Origin: Echria macrotheca
Lineage: Eukaryota; Ascomycota; Sordariomycetes; Sordariales; Schizotheciaceae
DNA length: 64,000 nt
Reading direction: 5' to 3'
NCBI GenBank assembly: GCA_030411725.1
Contig: MU839835.1
Coordinates: forward strand, 868,001-932,000
Each line of letters starts with the position of its first letter. Position 1 is the stretch's first letter. Shown here in pieces: positions 54,465-62,624 of this stretch. The notes under the pieces were generated by a model. That model was not told the DNA's origin. It was given only the letters and a program-made list of their open reading frames with translations, and did no database searches. A program made the position numbers and the translations under genes.

Positions 54465-55371
54465 ATGCGCTTCTCCACAACCGCTGTTCTCGCGCTGCCG
54501 CTGTTCGCGGCGGCTGCCGAAAGCCCGTTCGAGCAGTACAAGGCCAAGTTCCAAAACTTCCTCAGCAGCTTTGGCGCATCGACCGCAAGCACGGCCGAGA
54601 AGGTGGCCGAGCCAGTGGTTGCCCCTCTCAAGACCAAGACGAAGTCCGGGCCGAAGAAGATCGAGAACCTCACGCTGCAGAACTGGAATGAGACGCTCTA
54701 CGCCCCCGTGAAGCCCGATCAGACCACACCAGAAGAGTGGTGGGTTCTGGTGACAGGAGGAAACAAGACTTGCTTTGGTACGAACCCATGCGCATTTGTG
54801 CTATGAATTAACTGACTGGTAATAGGTCGCTGCGTGCAGCTCGAGACCGCCTTCAACGAGACGGCCGTCAAGTTCGCCAACATCCCCAAGTCACCGCACC
54901 TGGCGCGCCTCAACTGTGAAGATGAGACGATCCTGTGTAACAGCTGGTCCGCTAGTGCTGGTGCTATCTGGGTCTTCGATATCCTCCCCGCCCCCGCCCC
55001 GGTCGATGTCTACTGGAAGCCCCTGAACTTGTCGTCCGTCACCACCCAGACCATCCTGGACTTGCAAGCCAAGCCGGTCAAGGACAACTTCCGCCTGATC
55101 GACAGCTACTGGCACCCGTACAACGGCCCTCTTGCCAAGTATAACCTGGCAGTTCCTCTTGGGTATTTCCTCTGGGCTCTTAACATTGTCCCGTCGTGGG
55201 CCATGATGCTCATCGTTTCGTTCTTCAGCCGATCGATGATGTAAGTACCGCGATATCCAACACAGGTTCTCCGCTAACCGTCCCAGGAACCGGCAGATGG
55301 GACCTAATGGCCAGCGACCGGGTGGTGTGGGCCCCGCCAGAGCCGCTGCTCCTGGTGACGCCCGCTCGTAG
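54465..55371 (+). CDS. Secretory-pathway thioredoxin-like membrane protein, fungal family of unknown role
   Basis: The model has three exons (54465-54777, 54826-55240, 55287-55371) encoding 270 residues. An N-terminal signal peptide (RFSTTAVLALPLFAAAAE) is followed by a lumenal domain with WWVLVTGGNKTCFGRCVQLETAFNETA, in which two cysteines are spaced C-x3-C at the place of a thioredoxin active site, then LNCEDETILCNSWS. Potential N-glycosylation sites are present (NLTL, NETL, NKTC, NETA, NLSS). One membrane helix (about 218-245, YFLWALNIVPSWAMMLIVSFF) leads to a short Gly/Pro/Arg-rich cytosolic tail. I recognise the family from filamentous fungi but know no function; a redox or chaperone role in the ER is a guess. 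Intron 1 splits the gene between the two cysteines. It lies between the kinetochore genes FTA7 and NKP2. Confidence 0.82.
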
Positions 55372-55544
55372 ACAAAGTTGCGTAGCTATTCTTTGCGGTA
55401 ATCTTTATTGTTTGGGAAGGGTAGCATCCGGCTTGGGAAGAAGGATGGAGGACTCGGTGCTTTCCTTATGCATTGTTATCGTCCTGGATGGGAATTATAC
55501 AAGCGCATGCCGGGGTAAATGGGTGGCGCTTTTCATAGTCAATA

Positions 55545-56154
55545 TTAGTTGTCCGCTGTACAGGTCGCCTCCAGATTCGCCAGTCCGTCAAGGACTTGAT
55601 CTCGTAGTTGATTGTTGCCGAGACGTCCATAGCGGAGATCGCTCAAGTTTCCGACGGTCTGCTGCACCGACTCCATGAGAGCCGCCTCTTGCTGCTCGAG
55701 CCGTTGCAGCTCACCTTCGAGCTTGCCGACGGCGCTTTCCAGGTCGGGCACAATCGTCTCGAGCGTGTATTTTAGATTTTGTGCCCCAGGAGCGGAGCCG
55801 GAGATCTGCGTTAAGTTAGCAAACCAATCCTGTCAATCTATCTATTGGGACAAATACCATCTTCTCGATTTCAACCTCCTCATCAAAATCACGGGCCTCA
55901 GCGTCATGTTTTGCTCTTCTGGCTGCACGCCGTATGGCCTTGCCCTGCTTCACCTCGGCTTCAATCTCGTCCGCGACCGAGTCCACAACAGCATTTCTCT
56001 GGCTCTGCAGGTCACGATACAGACTTCGGATATGAGGCGACGACTGCAGGGACCGAGGGAACAGGGCGATGAATTCGTCCAGTGAGATGATGGCTGGCAA
56101 TTGGGCCGGCAGGAGCAGATAGTTGTTTAGGATCTTGGCTTCTGTGGGGGCCAT
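55545..56154 (-). CDS. NKP2: Cnl2/Nkp2 family inner-kinetochore protein
   Basis: The model has two exons (56154-55858, 55805-55545) encoding 185 residues. The N-terminal block APTEAKILNNYLLLPAQLP and SLDEFIALFPRSLQSSPHIRSLYRDLQSQR is the family signature. A charged helix follows (EIEAEVKQGKAIRRAARRAKHDAE). The second exon has a coiled coil (ESAVGKLEGELQRLEQQEAAL) ending in LSDLRYGRLGNNQLRDQVLDGL. In yeast, Nkp1-Nkp2 binds the COMA complex that contains Okp1/CENP-Q, whose homologue FTA7 lies only 1.7 kb away. The intron is phase 0 with donor GTATTT. Confidence 0.88.
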
Positions 56155-56535
56155 TTTGCAATGAAGTCTTGTTGAATAGCCCGTCTGATCTGGTAATCGG
56201 AGGAAATTCTGGTGAAAACCAATGTGAGGCAGGAGAAGCTGAGGTTAGAGTCCACACGCGACTTGTGTGTGTGTTGCCACGCTAAATCACTGAACGCGTG
56301 ATCCCGTGACCCGTGCACTTTCATCCCATCCTCACACGCCCTCTACTTGCGAATCGAGAGCTCCTTCCCGGTGAACCTTCATGGTTCGGTCTACATAAAC
56401 TTTTTTTCTCGTGCGGAAATTTCTTCCTTCTTCACCACCCCTCTTCCATCACCGCCGAACATCAATCGGCATCCTCTCCTTCGGCGATTTTGTTCTCCAC
56501 ACAACCACAACTCATCAACTTCAGCAATCAACACA
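56155..56535. other. Divergent promoter, NKP2 / EAF3
   Basis: Contains an ACGCGT box at 56294-56299, between a kinetochore gene and a chromatin gene. CA- and CT-rich sequence before 56536 is typical of a fungal 5' UTR. Confidence 0.5.
56294..56299. promoter_or_regulatory. MluI cell-cycle box (ACGCGT) between NKP2 and EAF3
   Basis: A perfect MCB 140 nt upstream of the NKP2 start and about 237 nt upstream of the EAF3 start. Single copy. Confidence 0.35.
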
Positions 56536-58769
56536 ATGCCTCCTCAGAAGCAGCCCCAGCCGCCTTTCCACAGCGGTGAGCGTGTCCTCTGCTTCCATAT
56601 GGAGATGCTTTACGAAGCCAAGGTCCTTGATGTCCAGACGGGCGAGAACGGCGAAGGATGGCTGTTCAAAATTCACTACAAGGGCTGGAAGTCCAGCTGG
56701 GACGACTGGGTCCCGCAGGACCGTATTCGCAAGTTCACAGATGAGAACAAGGAATTGGCGTCGCAGCTTCTGGCGCAGTATAAGAGTCTTCAGTCTGGAA
56801 AGAATGCCAAGCAGCCTGTCAAAAAGGGCACCGGTCGGGGTGCCAACGGATCCGACATGAGCTCGGCTCGTGGCAGCGAGGAGCGGACTGCAGCAGCCAC
56901 CACATCGAACAGCCGTGGCCCGAGAAGAGCGAGAGACTTTGAGCTCGAGAACGTGAGTGGCTTTATCTTCTACGTTCTTTCACTCCTCTCCTTTCATTTT
57001 TACGCTGCGGTGCTCGCCGACAGGGTGTTTGGCGGACCATCGCCGACAAGGAGCCTGGCCTGTGAACCACAGTTTGGGAGACGGGCTGTCAAGTGACAGT
57101 GGGACGGGCAGAGGTTTCTGGCCCCAAGCTGCATGGATAGCGATTCCGGCTACCATATTGTCCAGCCGTTAATGGTGATGGTTTCACCTGTCGGACAACG
57201 CTTGCTCTGGAATGGTTGAGCTCGCGCTGCTGTCATTGTTCGAGGGGCGGGCATACGCCAAACATATGATTCTTGACTGGATTGGTTCTTTGCGATTTGT
57301 CTGTCCATGGCTCGAGTGGTGGGCTATGGGCATGACGCCCGCTCTCTCGCCGACCGACTCTCAAGTTTGCATCGGCGTCGCCGACCTTACGACATCATCA
57401 CTTCCCTGCGCCTTCAGCAACTCCAAGGAAGACACGACATGCTCGGCGGACCAGCTCCGATGAGGCCCCACGGGGTCCGGCGAGAAGACACACAAACATA
57501 AAAAGAGGATTTGTTTTCAGAAAGTACCACGAACTTGCAACCTACTTCAACTCCAATCGAAGCCAAGCAGTAGTCTCTCAGCAGCGTCGACACCCACCAT
57601 TTCAGCTTCGAAATCTCAAGGAACCGAAGACATGGCTACACCTTCGAGCGACGAGGCGATTGCCAGCGTCGAGGCTTCGAGTCCCTCGAGCCAAGCCTCT
57701 ACGATCGTGGGACCGCGCTCCTCGCAAACGACCGCAGCCTCGTCCGTCAGCAGTGCGAGTTCGCGATCGGCCAGCGTCTCGACCATGGCCCTCGCTAGCT
57801 CCCGTGCTAGCCCCAGCGTGCCCTCCGGCGACGACGTCGAGTCTGTATGTGAACGGAAACGACCTGGAGGCCAATCCTCTTATGTTATACTCGTCTACTT
57901 TGAGCAACGTTTCGGCTTCCAGGCTCAGTCTAGTGACTGATGCGAATCCTGCTCAAGCAAAACCCTACTGCTGATTGATTTTCCTTGCAGAGCTTCGCCT
58001 GCTAGTCAAGTGACTGGCAGACGACTTGGTCGCACCGAGGTGGACAGGGTTCTGTCGTTTATTTGACTCTTAACTGAACAAAACCTGGACGGGCAATTAG
58101 CTAACAACTACTCTAGGAGGATAGCTTCATGAATCGTCCGTCGATCCGGCTGCCGATTCCTGACCATGTCAAAGCTCTGTTGGTTGACGACTGGGAGAAC
58201 GTCACCAAGAACAACCAGCTCGTCCCGCTGCCCCACGTTCACCCGGTGGACGAGATTCTCAACGACTATCTCGCCCACGAGCGCCCCAACCGTGAGCCTG
58301 GCAGTGCTTCCATGGATGTCCTCGAGGAGATAATGTCTGGTCTTCGCGAGTACTTTGACAAGGCCTTGGGACGTATCCTCTTGTACAAGTGAGTGTTCAC
58401 CCCGATCACGGCCGTTTTTTGTCTGACGCTGTTTAAGGTTCGAGAGAGCCCAGTATGTCGAGCTCTACCGGGAGTGGCAGAAGCCCGAGAGCAAGCACAA
58501 GAGCGCCATCGATACCTATGGTGCTGAGCACCTGGCCCGTCTGCTCGGTAAGCAAAGAGTGATATCGGCGCATAAAACAGAGCTAACATGGTGTAGTCTC
58601 TATGCCCGAGCTTATCGCGCAGACCAACATGGATAATCAGTCCGTGAAGAAGCTGCGTGACGAGCTCTCGAAGTTTTGCATCTGGTTCTCTCGCCACGTC
58701 ACCAAGTACTTCGTCAGCGAGTACGAGACTCCCAGCCAGGAGTATGTCGACCAAGCCAAGAACAACTAG
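56536..58769 (+). CDS. EAF3: Eaf3/MRG15 chromatin reader, subunit of NuA4 and Rpd3S
   Basis: Reads H3K36 methylation for the NuA4 acetyltransferase and the Rpd3S deacetylase. The model has four exons (56536-56952, 58117-58388, 58438-58547, 58597-58769) encoding 323 residues. The N-terminal chromo barrel (about 12-76) has GERVLCFHMEMLYEAKVLDV and HYKGWKSSWDDWVPQDRIRKF, with the aromatic cage residues in place. A Ser/Thr/Gly/Arg linker follows. The MRG domain begins at RPSIRLPIPDHVKALLVDDWE and runs through DVLEEIMSGLREYFDKALGRILLYKFER, DTYGAEHLARLL and ELIAQTNMD. Intron 1 is 1164 nt, more than ten times the local norm, and contains a likely alternative first exon (57632-57844). Other introns are about 49 nt. 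Confidence 0.92.
57498..57506 (+). promoter_or_regulatory. TATA-like element inside EAF3 intron 1
   Basis: CATAAAAAG, about 125 nt upstream of the ATG at 57632 and followed by CA/CT-rich sequence resembling a fungal 5' UTR. Confidence 0.35.
57632..57844 (+). other. EAF3: Putative alternative first exon of EAF3
   Basis: An open frame of 71 codons starting with ATG (MATPSSDEAIASVEASSPSS), Ser/Ala-rich, ending exactly before a good donor (GTATGT). It ends in phase 0, the phase of EAF3 exon 2 at 58117, so splicing would give a protein of about 255 residues with the MRG domain but no chromo barrel. No similarity of the Ser-rich part to a known family. It may instead be an intronic non-coding stretch. 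Confidence 0.4.
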
Positions 58770-59635
58770 AAGAAAGCTTCTGACTAGGCTCGCGGCGGTC
58801 GCCGACGTTTATGCTGAGCAATGAGCGAGCATTTACAGAGACGGGAAATGGTTTCATGGGATGCGTTCAGGGCATGGTTCGTGGGATGGTTCGGGGTTTT
58901 TTTTTGGGCGTTCATGGGTGCTAAGCCGACGGGGGCAACTTCTGGTTTGGTTTTTCACACAGGACAGCGAATACTGCGTTTCGATATCCGTGGCACCGCT
59001 TGATAGTACCGGTAGCTATAAGTAGGCAGACCATAGGAACGATCTTTGGTAATACCGTTCGTGACGATGTGATTGTCGTGTTTCGGTTTCTTTGGAACAC
59101 TCCTCGAGGCCGTCTGTGGTGGCTGAGACACCAATAACACTCTGAAAAGCCCGGTGGTACTCCGCCATGCCGGTGCTGCAAGATCTCGCATTGGATGAGA
59201 TGATCGGAAGGCGTGTTCGAGGTATCAACAGAACATGTCATTCAGAAGTCCGCTGCTCTCCGCCACATTGTGACTACAATGCCTCGAAGCGTGTAATAAA
59301 GTGAGATGATCTTGTTGCAATCCGATCCATTCTAATGCCCACGCCATGCAACCACGCAGCGTCTATTATATACAGTGACTCTGATATCGACCATCCGGCC
59401 TGCTGATATCCCATCCCATCCCATCCACCCTCTATCTCACACACACAAGTCGTACAAATATCCCCCGTCGTTCCCCCCTCCCTTCCACTACATCAGTCCC
59501 CCAGCCGCATCGCATCGCGACTTGTCCAAAGCCAGTCCCGCCCACTCACCCACCCACCCGCCCGCTCATCCACGAAGGCCTACCCCCCTATCCCCCCATC
59601 CCCCATCATCTCCCCATCCCATCCCCCACCAGTCC
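58770..59635. other. Convergent 3' flanks of EAF3 and MRPL33
   Basis: No gene. The right end is a long C-rich tract, G-rich on the MRPL33 strand. Confidence 0.55.
59583..59627 (-). other. G-quadruplex-type tract, sense strand, 3' of MRPL33
   Basis: On the minus strand at least six runs of three to six G with short loops lie within 55 nt of the MRPL33 stop codon. The strongest such tract in the window. Confidence 0.65.
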
Positions 59636-59938
59636 TCACAACTCCCCCACCTTCTCCCCCTCCTTACCAGCCTCCAATCCCCCAGTCCCCCGCCGCTCCA
59701 ACCAAAACCCCCTCTCAGGCGTCCGCTCAGCCTTAACCTCCGCCCGACTAAGCGGCCGCGCAACCTCCTCGACCCTGACAAGCTCTTTGACCTTCATAAT
59801 CATGCCGGCGAACTGGGGACTGACGGGGTGAAAAACGACCTGGGAGCGACGCCGTAGACCGAGGGCGGCGAGGACGCCGCGCGTGCGCTCGGGGAGGCCT
59901 ATTGCGCTCCTGTGGAGGGTTATTCGGAACCAGGACAT
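59636..59938 (-). CDS. MRPL33: Mitochondrial ribosomal protein uL30m (yeast Mrpl33)
   Basis: A protein of the mitochondrial large ribosomal subunit. Intronless, 100 residues. The uL30 fold is clear: FRITLHRSAIGLPERTRGVLAALGLRRRSQVVFHP followed by SPQFAGMIMKVKELVRVEEV. The C-terminal 40 residues (PLSRAEVKAERTPERGFWLE...) are an extension common in fungi. No cleavable presequence is obvious, as in yeast Mrpl33. Its 5' flank carries a GT/CA microsatellite. Confidence 0.92.
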   Translation of the reverse strand: MSWFRITLHRSAIGLPERTRGVLAALGLRRRSQVVFHPVSPQFAGMIMKVKELVRVEEVARPLSRAEVKAERTPERGFWLERRGTGGLEAGKEGEKVGEL

Positions 59939-60572
59939 TGTTTCTATTCTTCTCTCTTCTTTTTATTGTAGGGTTGTTTGTTTGTGTGTGTTGTGTGTGT
60001 GTGTGTGGGTGGGTGGGTGTTGAGAGTGTCGTATCGTGTGGTAGAAGGGAGGATGATGAGGATCCGTGGTGGACGATGCGGTTCTTGCGCTGGAGAGGTG
60101 CGCGTCGGGGGATTGTCGCCCGTCACCAGTCTCGGCGGTTTTATTCAGTTCTAGTATGGCCAGGTTAGCTACAGGTTTATACAGCGGGTCGATTGAGCCG
60201 TACTCAGGTAATTGGTCGTGGCAGGACGGTCGTCACTCGTCGCAAAGGTTCACGACGCCAACCTTGAGCTTCGGATCGCGGGTCGTAAAATATACTGCCG
60301 TTCCACACCGCCAATATTTCACCGGCAAAACGGACCACTCAGCTTTCCACCGAACGGGCAAGGCTTTGCCAATAGGGATAGCTCTGCCAACAGTGATCAC
60401 ATGAATGCGATAAACAATTTACCAAACTCTGCATTACGCCTTATTCTATCTCGTTTCTTACACTCGTCAAGAGCACCTCTACCACGTCATGATGCCCTCC
60501 GCGGAGCAGTCGAGGGTTGCATTCCAAAATCATCCAATCCAGTTTACGCTCAAAAATCCACCCCAAAACCCC
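59939..60572. other. MRPL33 promoter and ACL1 3' flank
   Basis: Contains the GT microsatellite at 59984-60020. No gene. Confidence 0.5.
59984..60020. repeat. GT/CA microsatellite
   Basis: Imperfect (GT)n passing into (GGGT)n, within 85 nt upstream of the MRPL33 start, so CA-rich in its 5' UTR. Confidence 0.75.
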
Positions 60573-62624
60573 TTACATCTGCACCTCGACACGGCCCTCA
60601 GCTCCCGGCGGGCCATTCTGCTGCAGGCTGGGAAGGAGGTACGTGATATCATCCCACGGGTGACGGTAGAGACCAGTGCGCAGTCTCTTCTGGTCAAGAT
60701 AATGCGCAATCAGACCAATGCTGCGGCCCAGCACGAAGAGACCGTTGAGGACACCCATGCTGAGGTAGTCCTCAGCCTCCTCGGGGCTGAAAGCACCGCA
60801 GTTCCTCAAAAGATCAACAAAGCAGACCGCAATACAGCCGTCGACGTTGAGAATGAGGTTGTCCTTCTTGGACGTCGTGACCGTCTCGACAGCAAGGGCA
60901 TAGTCGAGCAGCTTGTGGCTGGGGAACTTGGCCTTGACGTACTCCTTGACGAGCTCAACACGCAGATCCGGGTTGTTCCGCGACTTGACACGGTGACCGA
61001 TACCCGGGATGAGCTTGTTGGCCTTGCGCATGCTGTCGACGAACTCGCGCGGGCTGAGACCCTTGTCGTTGGCCTTGGTGAACTCCTCAGCGGCGCCGTC
61101 AAGGGCACCACCGAAACGTGAGCCAATGGTGAGCAGACCGCTGACCAGGGCGCTGATGAGATCCTTGCCGGCACGCGTCGTGATAATCGTGTTCATCGCA
61201 CCAGACACAGCCGGACCGTGATCGGCCGTCAACATAAGCACCATCTCCAAGAACTTGGAGGCGTAGTCGGGCAGGCGGCGGCGGAACCACAGAAGAGACA
61301 TGACACCACCAATACCGATGTCCTCCTTGAACACATCCGAGATCGGCATACCCGCGTAGAGGAGCTCCTGGCCACGATCATCCGAAATGGTCGAAATGAA
61401 GGCAGCGGGCTTACGAATAAGACCAAGCTCCTGCGCCCACGAGTAGTCGATGGGAATCTTGGGCACAACAGGCTCCGGCTGGGGCTTGATGGTGCCGTTC
61501 TTGACGAGCGCGTCGTAGACCTTCTTGAGCAGCTGGGGAAGGTCCTCAAAGGTGTCGGGGACGTAGAAACCAGCCTCGCGCATGCTCTTGTTCTTCATGG
61601 CGGCAGTCTCGAGCTGGGAGTTGGCAAAAGAACCAGCGTGTCCGAACTGGACCTCGGTCTTGAACATGCTGGCGCAAGTACCGATAGCCCAGGCCACAAT
61701 AGGCTTGGTAATGATGCCCTGCTTAACGGCCTCGATGACCTTGTACTCCTCAACACCACCGACCTCACCGAGGAGCAGGAGGATCTTGCAGGAGGGGTCC
61801 GCCTGGTACCGCAGCATATGGTCGATGAACGTGGTGCCGGGGTACCTGTCACCACCAATGGCAACACCCTCAAAGACACCATCGGTCGTCTGGGAGATGA
61901 TGTTGTTGAGCTCGTTGGACATACCACCCGACTTGGAGACGTAGCCAATGGAACCCTTGCGGTAGAGCTTGGAAGCCACAATGTTGTCCATCATGCCACC
62001 CGTGTTACCGATCTTGAAGCAGCCGGGCTTGATACCACCGACCGTGGCAGGGCCGATGATGGTAACACCCTTCTTCTTCGCCACATGGGCGATTTCCCGG
62101 GCACGCTGGAGTCATGTTAGTTTGGCCCAATTGCTGCTAACACAAACACTTACACGCTCAGGCACACCCTCGGCAATGATAGCGATGGTCTTGATCTGAG
62201 GGTACTGCATCAGCTCCATGGTGGAGCTGTAGACGCTGCGGGACGAGGCAAAGTTGACCACCACGTCAACCTCGGGGTGCTTGGCCATGGCCTTGGGGAC
62301 CTCCTGGTAGACCGGGAGAAGCGTCTCGCTGGTGCCCCAGTACATCTTGCTGACGAACTGGCCGCCGAATGTGTAGATGATGCCCGCCACCGAGGGCGTC
62401 TTGCGCTTGCAGATGAAGTCGAAGTCGAGCATACCCTGCACGGCGCGGGGCTGCAGACCGTAGACGAAGCATCTCGTCTTGTCGTTGAACAGAGCATGGG
62501 CGGGCAACGGGCTCAGCGGTCGGCTCGGCGCCGCAAAACGGGCGATGTTATCGTTGGCTGAGAGACCGGCGCCGGCGGCGGCAGCAGCGCCGTTGACGCC
62601 GTTGGAGGGAGTCGCAGCAGGCAT
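60573..62624 (-). CDS. ACL1: ATP-citrate lyase subunit 1 (C-terminal half of animal ACLY)
   Basis: With subunit 2 it splits cytosolic citrate into acetyl-CoA and oxaloacetate, feeding lipid synthesis and histone acetylation. The model has two exons (62624-62154, 62105-60573) encoding 667 residues, the expected size for the fungal split enzyme. The CoA-binding domain has KTRCFVYGLQPRAVQGMLDFD and GIIYTFGGQFVSKMYWG. The ligase domain has GPATVGGIKPGCFKIGN and the phospho-histidine motif VQFGHAGSFAN. The C-terminal citrate-synthase-like domain has LTADHGPAVSGAMNTII and IPGIGHRVKSRNNPDLRVELV. Splicing joins VPER to RAREIAHMAKKKG. In Sordariomycetes the two subunit genes are usually adjacent and divergent, so ACL2 is expected beyond 64000 on the plus strand. 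Confidence 0.96.

Noticed and set aside
59375..59857. Plus-strand Pro/His/Ser-rich frame
   Set aside because: It arises from the C-rich tract and the antisense of MRPL33; no conserved feature.
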